NCBI GenBank assembly: GCA_910589665.1
Contig: CAJUTR010000004.1
Location: 62,001 to 126,000, forward strand
DNA from: an uncultured Eubacterium sp.
Lineage (GTDB): Bacteria > Bacillota > Clostridia > Lachnospirales > Lachnospiraceae
Direction: 5' to 3'
DNA length: 64,000 nt
The position numbers were made by a program, and so were the translations under genes. Positions within the stretch are counted from its first letter, which is position 1; the number at the start of each line of letters is the position of its first letter. The notes below the pieces were generated by a model. It did not search any database. It worked only from the letters and a program-made list of their open reading frames with translations, and was not told the origin of the DNA. Below, one piece after another: positions 52,003 to 61,655 of the stretch.

Positions 52003-55000
52003 TTACTTTCCGACGGATTTCTCTCCGACGAAATAACTCTCCGGCGCCCCGAGGCATGATGTCGGCAGCCGCCGGCTCGAATACAATACCATCTTCTGCA
52101 GTACGAGCGCCGGATCCTGCGCGTAAATGCGGATGGTATGCGTTCCCCATTCCAGTTCCCCGAGTTCCACACTCGCCGTATGGACATTGTTGCGCACGCC
52201 GTTTGACCAGATCGAATCGCTCCAGGCACCCGCGTTATACGACGATTTGATCGTATCGATCACCTGCACTTCGCCTCCGTCAATGCTCACCCCGAATTTC
52301 ATGGAAATATGATCGGCGTCGACCGGATTTGACGGCGCGAAATACGTTTCCATCTTATACGCGGCATCGTTTGCCAGCATAACTTTGTACTCCACATAAG
52401 GTGCCTCGGAAACATCCGGGAAGGATTCGGTCGTCGGAAATACTTTCAGGGCCGACAGTCCCTGCCCGTATCCTGGGATCTTCTTCCACTGAGCTTCATT
52501 TTTTCCGGCTCCTGCGTCCGCGTAGTGCTCGGCCTCGATCGAGACGTACCCGTGCGCTTCCACAAATGTCATCGGAGCGAGCCAGGACGTATCGACAACG
52601 ACGGCTGTGACCACCACAGTGACCTCCTGCCCGTTTCCTTTGATCGAGATCGTCCCGCTGTCGCTTCCAGTCAGTTTGGAAAAGTCTACGCTCACTTTGA
52701 CCGTGTCCTGCGCGCTCACCTCACCACCCGTCTTGTCCAGCCGGATCCAGTCCCGATCCGCCGTCAGCGTATAGCCAAACGGAGTGTCGCCGCCATTCGT
52801 AATATCGATCGTCACCGTTTCCTGGTTCGTGCTCGTAAATTCCGGCAGCGAAACCGTTCCCGTCGTGTACACATTCGCATCCCCTTCGACGCCGACCATC
52901 ATATTACTTCCCGCCGGGACATCCAGATATTTCGGCGTCGGATAAGCGCCCTGCGGCTTCCACGTATCATATCCGACATGCGCCGCGTTCCTCGCCTGCG
53001 CCATCATACCGTCCCACTTGTCGCCGACGCCGCCCGGCATATTTTTATTGTAGGTGCGCTCCAACTCCTGATCGAATTCAATCGCCTGCTCCACGAGTCC
53101 CGCGTAAACATTGGCACTCGCGCGCTTCTGTTTGGCGTGCGCTTTATTGAGCCCCGTATAAATCTGCATCCGGTGGATGTTCGCGGACGCGGCCGCGGGA
53201 TAATAGACGAGCTGGTAATAGGCCGCCTGCGCTTCTTCCGACAGGATCTCCTTATACTTTTCGGCGTCCCGAATGATCGCCCCGGCGTTTTGCAATACCC
53301 TTGCCGCCTCATTATAATTCGTGAGGTTATATGTAGAGTCCGTGACGATCTCCGGCTTCTTACTGCCGTTTAACTTGAGATAGCGGGAAACGATGGACGT
53401 AATATCCTCGATCCCCTTTTCATCTGTGTAGTTGCCAAACTGCTGCCCGATCCATGCTTTCTCATATTCCTCGGCGCTCTCGATATGGGACGTTCCCCAG
53501 CGGTCGAAATCCCAGGCCATATCGAGGAAGTAGGAGATCGGCATTTCCATCGGCTTTAAGTCGCCGACATTCACGATCCAGATGTCCCGGATGCCGTAGT
53601 CGTACGCCATCGACATCTGCTCCCACACTTTCTGCAGCTGCATCGTCTGCACCCACTGGTAGGAAGCCGGCGCCCCGTTATAGTCGAAATGATAATACAT
53701 GCCCCAGCCGCTCTCGCGGTTTTTGTTCGCTTCCGTCGGCAGCGTGCGCACATTACCGTAATTGTCTTCTGAGAGAAGGATCGTCACATCGTCCAGTCCT
53801 TCCCACTCCCGCAGTCCGGGAACGCCGTCACCGCCCTGCCAGTACTCTTCTACCTCCTTGTACAGCGCCAGCATTTTCGGCTTATCCTGCAGTCCGTGCT
53901 GATTTAATATGTTTTTCTGCTCGGTAATGATCTCTTTGAGAAGGCTGATGTTTTCTTTCAGTGTACTTCCTTCGGGAAGCATCGTCGTATCGCCGTCCCC
54001 GCGCATGCCTACCGTGGCGGTATTGTCAAATGCGCCGCGGGTTTTCGCGCCCTCTTCGAAGAACTGCATCAATCCCTCCCGGTTTTTCACGAAATCCCAT
54101 TCCCCGGTTCCGTAGTTTTTCTTATTGCGCACCCAGTCCTGATGCGCCAGCATCATCGGCTCATGATGCGACGTTCCCATGACAACGCCGTACGTATCCG
54201 CCAGTTTTGCGCTGGCGTCCGCACTCTCACTTCCGTCCGCGCCAAACGAGGAATTCCACATGGCCGGCCACAGATAATTTCCTTTCAGACGGAGGATGAG
54301 CTGGAACACTTTTTCATAAAATTTTTCGTTGAATTTTCCGCCCTTTTCTTCTTTAAAGAAATTGTTGACCCACGTTCCCAGCGACGGCTCCTCATCGTTG
54401 AGGAAAATGCCGCGGTATTTGACCGAAGGTTCTTTGGATACCGTTTCGATCTGCGAATAACGGAACGAGACCGTCTGCTGTCTGGCCGGGTTGACATCCG
54501 CCCAGTACACCCAGGGGGATACCCCCATCTGTTCGGAAATATGGAACATGCCGTATATCGTGCCCCGTTTATCGCTTCCCACGACAACGAGCGCCTGCTG
54601 GATGCCTGCCACGGGATTTTCCACCACTTCGATCTTATATGTCTCCCATTTCCCCTGAATCGCCGATACGTCGAGTTTTCCCTCGCAGATCAAAAAATCA
54701 ATGAGCGCATGGTTTCCGATGCTTCCGGCGATCACCGGCGTTCCCTTTAACTCTTCCGCCTTTGTGACCACGTCCATGTCGGCGTCAGCGACCAGCTTCA
54801 CATCATCGGCCACACAGTCCGCGATGCGTTTCAGTCCCTCATAGTCGGCGCCGTTCTCATCCAAAAAAATCTGCGCGGCCCGGTTCTGCTCCGCCAGTAC
54901 GTAAACGCCGTCTTCCTCCGGCGCCGCGGAAGGTGCTGCCGGCTTCTGAGACGCCTGAGCTGCCGCTCCCTTTTCTACGGTCACCGTGCAGGTCGCTTTC

Positions 55001-55635
55001 TTTCCCCAGCCATCTGCCGCATAGGCGGTAATCTTTGCCGTCCCCGCCTTCTTCGCCGTTACTGTTCCGCTCTGATTCACGGAAGCCACGGAACGGTCGG
55101 ACGATTGGAATACCACCTTCTTTTCGGTCGCGCTTTTCGGTAAAATTTTTGCCAGCAGCTTACACTGTCCGGCGTTCCCGTCTGTACCGCCTGTACCATT
55201 GACATACAGTGTCACCTTCCCGGTGTTTAACGTCACTTTTGAAACCTTTTTCAGTTTTTTCAAGACTTTTACCTGAATACGTGCCATCTTTTTGCTCCCA
55301 TCAGTCGCGCGGACTGTCACTCTGGCTGTCCCTGCTTTTTTTGCCGTCATGACCCCCTGCGAAGAAACGGAAACGACCGACGGCTTGCCTGAGCGGTATA
55401 TTACCTTTTTGTTTTTTGCCGCCTTCGGCAGAATCTCTGTTTTTAACCGGTATTTGCTGCCCTTCTTCATTGACAGTCTGGAAATTTCCGGCTTGACAAC
55501 GGAGATACTTCTTACTTTCTTTGCCTTTGTTGCTGCTTTTACTGATTCCACTGTCCAAAGCATACCGAAAGTAGATACCGGCAAAGATACGATCAGCATA
55601 AATACCCAAAATGGGCACTTCTTCCTTCCTCTCAT
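52003..55635 (-). CDS. secreted GH115 alpha-glucuronidase with two Ig-like domains
   Basis: A 1210-residue exported enzyme. A signal peptide (CPFWVFMLIVSLPVSTFGML) precedes two BIG2 modules (about 35-120 and 125-220) and an alanine/proline linker. The GH115 core starts near residue 240 (VLAEQNRAAQIFLDENGADY) and includes YRGIFLNDEEPSLGTWV, LKGNYLWPAMWNSSFGADG and MGTSHHEPMMLAHQDW. GH115 enzymes remove (4-O-methyl)glucuronic acid from xylan. The C-terminal ~250 residues are beta-sandwich-like. The ATG at 55633-55635 follows AAGGAGG. It is divergent from the AraC regulator. Confidence 0.95.
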   Translation of the reverse strand: MRGRKKCPFWVFMLIVSLPVSTFGMLWTVESVKAATKAKKVRSISVVKPEISRLSMKKGSKYRLKTEILPKAAKNKKVIYRSGKPSVVSVSSQGVMTAKKAGTARVTVRATDGSKKMARIQVKVLKKLKKVSKVTLNTGKVTLYVNGTGGTDGNAGQCKLLAKILPKSATEKKVVFQSSDRSVASVNQSGTVTAKKAGTAKITAYAADGWGKKATCTVTVEKGAAAQASQKPAAPSAAPEEDGVYVLAEQNRAAQIFLDENGADYEGLKRIADCVADDVKLVADADMDVVTKAEELKGTPVIAGSIGNHALIDFLICEGKLDVSAIQGKWETYKIEVVENPVAGIQQALVVVGSDKRGTIYGMFHISEQMGVSPWVYWADVNPARQQTVSFRYSQIETVSKEPSVKYRGIFLNDEEPSLGTWVNNFFKEEKGGKFNEKFYEKVFQLILRLKGNYLWPAMWNSSFGADGSESADASAKLADTYGVVMGTSHHEPMMLAHQDWVRNKKNYGTGEWDFVKNREGLMQFFEEGAKTRGAFDNTATVGMRGDGDTTMLPEGSTLKENISLLKEIITEQKNILNQHGLQDKPKMLALYKEVEEYWQGGDGVPGLREWEGLDDVTILLSEDNYGNVRTLPTEANKNRESGWGMYYHFDYNGAPASYQWVQTMQLQKVWEQMSMAYDYGIRDIWIVNVGDLKPMEMPISYFLDMAWDFDRWGTSHIESAEEYEKAWIGQQFGNYTDEKGIEDITSIVSRYLKLNGSKKPEIVTDSTYNLTNYNEAARVLQNAGAIIRDAEKYKEILSEEAQAAYYQLVYYPAAASANIHRMQIYTGLNKAHAKQKRASANVYAGLVEQAIEFDQELERTYNKNMPGGVGDKWDGMMAQARNAAHVGYDTWKPQGAYPTPKYLDVPAGSNMMVGVEGDANVYTTGTVSLPEFTSTNQETVTIDITNGGDTPFGYTLTADRDWIRLDKTGGEVSAQDTVKVSVDFSKLTGSDSGTISIKGNGQEVTVVVTAVVVDTSWLAPMTFVEAHGYVSIEAEHYADAGAGKNEAQWKKIPGYGQGLSALKVFPTTESFPDVSEAPYVEYKVMLANDAAYKMETYFAPSNPVDADHISMKFGVSIDGGEVQVIDTIKSSYNAGAWSDSIWSNGVRNNVHTASVELGELEWGTHTIRIYAQDPALVLQKMVLYSSRRLPTSCLGAPESYFVGEKSVGK

Positions 55636-55760
55636 ACATTTCCTCCTTATCCTGCGCGGCCGCCACATCTTTCTCCTGCCGCGCCAAGCCATTTTTTACT
55701 TGCATTATTGCTCTCCTAGTTTTATAATATCACTAAATACGAGCCGCTTCCTTTTTGATT

Positions 55761-55777
55761 TTGTACAAAAACTTGTA
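55761..55777. promoter_or_regulatory. shared 17 bp motif, copy 2 (between GH115 and araC-type gene)
   Basis: TTGTACAAAAACTTGTA lies in the intergenic region of the divergent GH115 and AraC genes and matches 48230-48246 at 16 of 17 positions. The overlapping TTTTGTACAAAA (55759-55770) is a perfect 12 bp palindrome. A binding site for the AraC protein is a natural guess. Confidence 0.45.
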
Positions 55778-55843
55778 AATATTGCGCTCAATAGTAAGGC
55801 AGGGGCAACTATATCCGTAAAACGCATTAGAATGGAGATTATT

Positions 55844-56695
55844 ATGATCAGGGAATTTTCAGAAAAGATTGATTTTAGCCGATTGATTTCGATGTCATCC
55901 TATGTTTCGGATTTCCATATCCACAATTTTTATGAGCTTTTTGTTCTGTTAGATGGTGAATTATCATTTTTCATCCAAGATTCCTGTTATCAGATTACGG
56001 CAGGAACGCTCTTGGTGATCAACGACCTGGAACTCCATAAAGCAGTAAACCGTCTGACGACACCGTATGAACGGATCTACATCCACATACCACCTCCGTT
56101 TTTCCAACGGCACCAAACACCTGAGATTAATCTGTCCGCTTGTTTTCGGAATCGGAAACCCGGAACAAACAATGTCGTTTTGCTGGACGAATCCCAGCTT
56201 CAATATATTTTACTGCAATATGCGCATATGAAACAATCATCGGTCTATCCTTTGACAGGCAATACACTACTGATGGAAACATACCTGCTCCAGCTTCTTA
56301 TTTTTGTCAACCATCTTTTTGACGGCAGACCGGCCGTATTGCCCTGCCTGTATTCGGACAACACACAGACCATCCTTCAGTACATACAAGATCACCTCCT
56401 AGAACCGATCACACTTGACGAATTGGCCAAGCATTTATTCCTGAATAAATATTACATGTGTCATATGTTTAAAAAAGAAACTGGAACTACGATATTCCAT
56501 TATCTTCTCTTGTGCCGTCTTTCAAAAGCAAAATCCTTGCTCATGCAGGGCAAAAACGTAACCGAAACATGTTTTGGAGCGGGATTTAAAGACTATACAA
56601 ACTTTATCACGTCATTTAAAAAATTCACCGGATATACCCCGAAAAAATTTCAAAAATTGATATCTGCAGGACAAGATCAGAATGATCTTTCCTGA
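55844..56695 (+). CDS. AraC family transcriptional regulator
   Basis: A 283-residue regulator. The N-terminal ~150 residues form a cupin-like sugar-sensing domain (HIHNFYELFVLLDGELSFFIQ). The C-terminal ~100 residues hold two helix-turn-helix motifs (ITLDELAKHLFLNKYYMCHMF and VTETCFGAGFKDYTNFITSF, then YTPKKF). GGAGA precedes the ATG at 55844. It is transcribed away from the GH115 gene and sits in the middle of the xylan island, so it most likely activates these hydrolase genes in response to xylan oligosaccharides. It shares a bidirectional terminator with the next gene. Confidence 0.94.
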   Translation: MIREFSEKIDFSRLISMSSYVSDFHIHNFYELFVLLDGELSFFIQDSCYQITAGTLLVINDLELHKAVNRLTTPYERIYIHIPPPFFQRHQTPEINLSACFRNRKPGTNNVVLLDESQLQYILLQYAHMKQSSVYPLTGNTLLMETYLLQLLIFVNHLFDGRPAVLPCLYSDNTQTILQYIQDHLLEPITLDELAKHLFLNKYYMCHMFKKETGTTIFHYLLLCRLSKAKSLLMQGKNVTETCFGAGFKDYTNFITSFKKFTGYTPKKFQKLISAGQDQNDLS

Positions 56696-56703
56696 CCTGA
56701 TAC

Positions 56704-56748
56704 AAAACGGCCCTGCTCTTCATCTTTTTGAAAAGCAGGGCCGTTTTT
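56704..56748. terminator. bidirectional terminator between AraC and the broken esterase
   Basis: Perfect 14-base arms (56704-56717 and 56734-56747) enclose a 16-base loop. U-rich tails occur on both strands (five T on plus, TTTTGTAT on minus), so it can end transcripts from both sides. Confidence 0.9.
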
Positions 56749-56763
56749 CTAATTTGATTTTCT

Positions 56764-57884
56764 CTATTCAAACAGCGTCAGATCGATCGCGTTTGCCATT
56801 ACCTCATATCCGTCATACGGATGAAGACCATCCGCATGTGTATATGCTTCTAAAATATTTTTCGGATTATCTGGATCGGCTACGGCACTCTCGAAATCGA
56901 TGATGCCATCCATCTGCGAATTGGTCGAGCGCATCCAGTCGTTGATCATCGTCCGCACTTCTTCAGAAGCATTACTGTAATAAGCACTCGTTCCAAACGG
57001 AAGGATCGGCGCGCCGTACACTTTAATGCCGTTGTCATGGCAAAATGTTTCGTTTTGTCATTCTCCTGAAGCCTCTTCGCAAAACAATCTACCCATCTCG
57101 TATAACTGTCAGGCTTTTTCCCGAGATAATCCGCGTCCGTTCCATATCCGTCCGTGATCGAATCTCCAAAGCAGACGACAGCCTTGCTTTCCTTCGTGGA
57201 CCAGATCGAGGCATCTGCTAAGAAAAACCAGCTAAGTGTCGTCTTCGGCTCGGTCAAAGTCTCATCTGACACATGGTTGCCAGATACTTGGTACGTCGTC
57301 GCTCTCGCGCCGCGGTGTCCCGTTATGTTCTTCGTCGGCGATGCGCCAAAATAGGAAGTGATGGCGATATTTTCCAAGGCATTTACCGAAAAGTCAACTG
57401 GATCTGTTACGATCACTTTTCCTTTCGGAATGACAAATTCCTCTGTGCCGTTCACTGTAACGACCTGATCCGTCGCTGTATCGATCGTTGACGCATCCGC
57501 CTTGACCTGTTTCGCCAGATGAAGTGATTTCACCGTCACATCACTTTCTCCGTACTGGTTTGAGAGACGGAGGCGGAGCTTCTCCCCGCCTGTCGTCACC
57601 CGGATGATCTGCCGCACGGTCGTATCCTCCAGCGGAAGGTTTGGCATCCGGTCATCGTTTTCCTTGATTGAGCATTTTTCCTCTGCCGTTCCCCATGTAG
57701 TCACCCATCTATGAGTGGTATTACCGAGACTGCGCACACAAATATCGGTATCCGAAGCCGTGCTGGTTCCATCTGCCAGCCACATACGGAAACCACCAGA
57801 GCTTTCTGAAAGCGTTCCGCTGACGGTCACTTCCACCTTCGTTCCCTTCGTCAGGTCATCAAGCTTCGGAAGGGGGATCGTCAC
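56764..57884 (-). pseudogene. SGNH/GDSL esterase with internal deletion and frameshift
   Basis: A close paralogue of the esterase at 50267-51901. The upstream part (from the GTG at 57884) encodes a beta-sandwich end, then HRWVTTWGTAEEKC, the GDSITDGYG nucleophile block and up to FAKRLQENDKTKH. The downstream part resumes in another frame at CHDNGIKVYGAPIL and ends with the catalytic DGLHPYDGY. About 70 residues present in the paralogue are absent, including blocks II (NEGIGANS) and III (FGVNDLN). It begins immediately after, and in frame with, the amber stop of the xylanase gene, with no ribosome binding site or signal peptide of its own. Confidence 0.8.
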
Positions 57885-60800
57885 CTACTCAATGTCATTC
57901 AGGACCACGCCGTTATCCGTCTTCTCACCGCCGGACAGATTTGAAACATCAAGTGAAACCACATCGCGGAATACCATAGATTTGATCGTGATCGTAGTTT
58001 CGGCATTCTGCGTAAAGATCTGCAATCCTCGGATACATCCGCCAACGCACTCATCCGTTACATTGAAGACCAGTTTCTTCTCCACTCCGTCTGTTGCTTT
58101 GATCTTCTGCGACCAGTCGGGATGTTTTCCTTTATTTATATCGCTAGAGCCGACCGTATCACCATCATACAGCGCATGACCGAGGTTACCTCCATCGCTC
58201 GTATAGGTAAGCTCGATCGACTTGTAAGCGATGCCGTTCCAATAACGTTCCGGCAGGAAGAAATCATACGCCCCGCCGCCTTGAAACGTGATCGTGATCG
58301 ATCCGTCTGCATTTAAGACGTGCGATGCCTTGCTTGGTTCCTCGATATGATAAGAGTCCTCATTTGAAAAGTCAAATTTCACCTGCGAAGGCGGCGTTGG
58401 CACTGCCGTCGGCTCCGCTGTCACTACTGGCTTCTCTGTCGGCACCGGCGTCGGTAACGTCGGTCTCTGCGGCGGGTTCAGTGTCGGATCCAGGTCATAT
58501 TTCGTTGGATTTTTCTTGCCGCAGAACAGCATCGACTTGATCGTGATCGTAACATTAGCCGCTGTGTTCTGCGTAAAAAGCTGGATCCCGCGGATACATC
58601 CGCCCGCAAAGTCATCCCCCACGCTAAAGATCAATTTCTTTTCCGCACCCTGCGTATTTTTAATCTTATTTCCCCAGTCCGTATGTTTGCCAGCCTGCAC
58701 ATTGCTCATTCCGGCCGCATTTGCATCGAACAGCGAGTGGCTGAGATCGCCGCCCTCGCTCGTATAGGTGATAACGACGGATTTATAATCCACACCGCCC
58801 CACTCGTTCTGCGGCAGGAAGAAATCATACGCGCCGCCGCCATTGAAGGTCAGTGTCATCGAGCCGTCGTCATTTACGACATGTGTTGCCTGAGACGTTT
58901 CGCTCTTATACGGATCCTCTTCAAAATCATATTTGCGCAGCGGCGGCGGTGTCGGAGCCGGCTTACTCAATTCAGATTCTGCCGCCTGCATGAACGCATA
59001 GTACGACGGTTTTGCCTCGAACGGAGGTTTTGCCAATTGCTCTTGCTCTCCCTGGAACATCAGCGCATGGGATTTCACCCATGACACGCCGTCGTGCATG
59101 CCCCACCATGTCAGTCCATTGATCTGGTAATGGTAATCGCGCTGCAGGTTGATCAGCCTCTTTGTCAGGTCACTGACATATTGCGCCTGCACCTCGTAAC
59201 CTGCCATTTTCTCCTCATGCGGCAGAGGGCTCGGCAGCCTATCTCCATTCTCATCTTTCAGATAAGTAACTTTTGTTCCATTTTCCTCTACTTCCTCTGT
59301 ATCCCAGCTCGCCACATCCAGTTCCGTGATCTGCACTTGGAATCCTTCCTCGAGAAAACTTTGAAGCGTGCTGATGTAATTGTCCACCGAAGAAAAGTTT
59401 CCTCTTGAGCTGACGTGGCTCTGCATACCAACGCCGGCACATACTTTCTTAGAACCAGAGTTAATAAAGTTGATCAGTTCGATGATCTCATTTGTCCTCT
59501 GGTATGTGTTAAAGTCATTATACATCAGCGGTATGAATTGTTCCAGTTCGAGTTTTTCCAACTCGTCATAGGCGATCTCAAACGCCCTCTTCACGAACTC
59601 CGGCCTCGTATTTCCAAATCCCGGGTGATCCGCATCCACTCGGTTGCCAAAAACAGCAGACCAGTTCTTATCCGGATTATTCGCAAAATACTCGTTCACC
59701 ACGTCCCATGTATACACAACATCCCTGTAGGCTCCTCCATCCAGCGTATACACATGGTGGATCACACTGCGGATGTACATTTCCATACGGGCATACATCG
59801 TCTCCTGCGACACGTATTTGGCATTCTCATCTGTGCTGTAACCCTCTTTAAAGAACCATTCCGGTGTCTGGGCATGCCATACGAGTACGTGGTAACGGAT
59901 CTTAAGCCCATTCTCCTTCGCGATCTTCATCACCTTGTCGATCGTTCGATAATTCAACTCCGGAACCTGAGATTCCTTATAGCTATCTGGTATGACATAA
60001 TCCCCTGTCTTCCCTTTCGCTGTCTCTGTACTGATCAGAGGGCGGGACCATGTCTGCAGCACGGAATCCGGTTTCATATCGTTTTCCAGTGAAAGACTGG
60101 AATAGTTCTTTTTCACATAGGCGAGTATGTCTGGATCCTCGAGCTGGTTCGGATTGATACACGTTCCTGTCTTTCCAAAAATCGGATCAAATACCTCTTT
60201 GATGTTGACGATTTTTAAAATCTTTACTTCATCAAGAAAGAACGTTTCCCCAGCGTCATCCAGTTCAAACCAGATATCCAGCTTCGAAAACCCTTCCGGT
60301 ACCGTAAGGGTTCCCATAAATTTAACCCATTCACCTGATACCGAAACAGAAGCCAGTTCGTGAACATCCGCATCGTTATCCCCCGTGCGGTACATACACT
60401 TGATCGTACCGGAAGCCGCTTTCACATATCCCTGGATCGTATAACTCTCTCCAGCCTCCACTTCTTCTCCGGCCGAATAGACAACGCCATCCGTAGCCGC
60501 CGTCCGGTTTGATACCTGCAGGCAGTTTCCTTCTCCGTAGCCATTCTCTACTACTGAAATACTTGCATTGCCCCGTGCGGTAAATCCATCCGTACCCTCT
60601 TCAAACGAAGCGTCTTTTACCGTCGTCGGAATAATAACCGGTGCCTGTGATTCAGCCGGCTGTGGCTTTTCCGTCGCCGGTGCCGCCGTGATCACAACGC
60701 CCTGTGTCGGCTGGGGCCTTTCGGTCGCCACAATACCAGGTGTCGGCTTTGTGGTCGCTGGAACTGCTGTCTCTGTTCCAGCGTCCGTCGGCTTTGGTTT

Positions 60801-61382
60801 ATCTGTTGCCGGAGCTGCTGTCTCTGTCCCAGCGTCCGTCGGCTTTGGTTTATCCGTGGATGGAACTGCTGTCTCTGTTCCATCGTCTGTCGGCTGCGGG
60901 ATCTCTGTAGCCGGTACGGGTGTTTTGTCTCCCACAACCGGAGGCTGTGGAACATTTGTCTCACCCCCATTTCCGCCATTTGCCGGCGGCTGCGTCGCGG
61001 CAGACGAACCGTCTCCATTTCCTCCACCCGGCTGACCGCCGTTGTTCACAACGGTGGATGTTGTTTTTTTCTTATTTTTGACCGTAACACGGCATACGAG
61101 TTTCTTTTTTCCAACCTTTGCCGTGATCTTAGCCTTTCCTTTTTTCTTTGCCTTTACGGTTCCTTTGGAAGAAACGGTTGCCACCTTTTTACTGCTGCTC
61201 TTCCATTTTGCTTTCTTTTTCGTCCCCTTCACTTTCAGACGGACGCTTTTTCCCACATACAATGTCACTTTCTTTTTGTTCAGTTTCACCTTTGTTTTCT
61301 TCGCCATCGACTGTGACGGAGAAGCAAACATCGTAATGAACAATACCAGACAAAGTACAATGGATGTAAACCTCTTGTTCAT
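57885..61382 (-). CDS. secreted modular GH10 endo-xylanase
   Basis: A 1165-residue exported enzyme. Parts in order: signal peptide (SIVLCLVLFITMFASPSQSMA); lysine-rich BIG2 module (about 28-101); Pro/Thr linker with 17-residue repeats (about 150-215); a CBM22/CBM4-9-like module (about 255-390); the GH10 barrel (about 395-770) with acid/base glutamate in TWDVVNEYF and nucleophile in VQITELDVAS; two related beta-sandwich modules with the motif GGGAYDFFLP. The end (LNDIE) reads through an amber codon (57885-57887) into the sandwich-esterase sequence, so it probably lost a C-terminal esterase. It cuts beta-1,4-xylan outside the cell. Confidence 0.95.
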   Translation of the reverse strand: MNKRFTSIVLCLVLFITMFASPSQSMAKKTKVKLNKKKVTLYVGKSVRLKVKGTKKKAKWKSSSKKVATVSSKGTVKAKKKGKAKITAKVGKKKLVCRVTVKNKKKTTSTVVNNGGQPGGGNGDGSSAATQPPANGGNGGETNVPQPPVVGDKTPVPATEIPQPTDDGTETAVPSTDKPKPTDAGTETAAPATDKPKPTDAGTETAVPATTKPTPGIVATERPQPTQGVVITAAPATEKPQPAESQAPVIIPTTVKDASFEEGTDGFTARGNASISVVENGYGEGNCLQVSNRTAATDGVVYSAGEEVEAGESYTIQGYVKAASGTIKCMYRTGDNDADVHELASVSVSGEWVKFMGTLTVPEGFSKLDIWFELDDAGETFFLDEVKILKIVNIKEVFDPIFGKTGTCINPNQLEDPDILAYVKKNYSSLSLENDMKPDSVLQTWSRPLISTETAKGKTGDYVIPDSYKESQVPELNYRTIDKVMKIAKENGLKIRYHVLVWHAQTPEWFFKEGYSTDENAKYVSQETMYARMEMYIRSVIHHVYTLDGGAYRDVVYTWDVVNEYFANNPDKNWSAVFGNRVDADHPGFGNTRPEFVKRAFEIAYDELEKLELEQFIPLMYNDFNTYQRTNEIIELINFINSGSKKVCAGVGMQSHVSSRGNFSSVDNYISTLQSFLEEGFQVQITELDVASWDTEEVEENGTKVTYLKDENGDRLPSPLPHEEKMAGYEVQAQYVSDLTKRLINLQRDYHYQINGLTWWGMHDGVSWVKSHALMFQGEQEQLAKPPFEAKPSYYAFMQAAESELSKPAPTPPPLRKYDFEEDPYKSETSQATHVVNDDGSMTLTFNGGGAYDFFLPQNEWGGVDYKSVVITYTSEGGDLSHSLFDANAAGMSNVQAGKHTDWGNKIKNTQGAEKKLIFSVGDDFAGGCIRGIQLFTQNTAANVTITIKSMLFCGKKNPTKYDLDPTLNPPQRPTLPTPVPTEKPVVTAEPTAVPTPPSQVKFDFSNEDSYHIEEPSKASHVLNADGSITITFQGGGAYDFFLPERYWNGIAYKSIELTYTSDGGNLGHALYDGDTVGSSDINKGKHPDWSQKIKATDGVEKKLVFNVTDECVGGCIRGLQIFTQNAETTITIKSMVFRDVVSLDVSNLSGGEKTDNGVVLNDIE
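60754..60905 (-). repeat. 51 bp in-frame repeats encoding the xylanase Pro/Thr linker
   Basis: Three tandem 51 bp units encode 17-residue repeats of the type KPKPTDAGTETAxPATD. Two are nearly identical in DNA and one is more diverged. Such repeats expand and contract by slippage or recombination and set the linker length. Confidence 0.75.
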
Positions 61383-61574
61383 TCCATCAAATCCTTTCTA
61401 TCCTGATTTTCAGTTCCATGCGCTATGATTTTAACGCACCTTAACTTGTTCCAGCACATTGCGCTAGAAAGACAGACTACATTATTCATATCGGATCATT
61501 TATTCCTTATCCTTAGTAAGGTATGAATTTTTTTCTCTCCGCGATACAAGGTAAAATTTTCCTATATAATGAGA

Positions 61575-61611
61575 AGAATCCCAGACGGATGTGGCATCCG
61601 ACCAGGACTCT
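61575..61611 (-). terminator. hairpin after nifJ copy 2
   Basis: Seventeen-base arms (61575-61591 and 61595-61611) pair on the minus strand with several G-U wobbles around a 3-base loop, 45 bp after the nifJ stop. The following UUCUUCUCAUU is only moderately U-rich. The remainder of the 61383-61655 gap holds the leader of the xylanase gene; I saw no gene there. Confidence 0.5.
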
Positions 61612-61655
61612 TTTCATATGATCAGATTTTCAATCGAAGCGATCTTAAACCTGTT

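Noticed and set aside
55292..55843. N-terminal extension of the AraC regulator
   Set aside because: The frame is open upstream of 55844 but runs antisense through the GH115 signal peptide and Ig-like modules; the ATG at 55844 has a good ribosome binding site and gives the normal family length.
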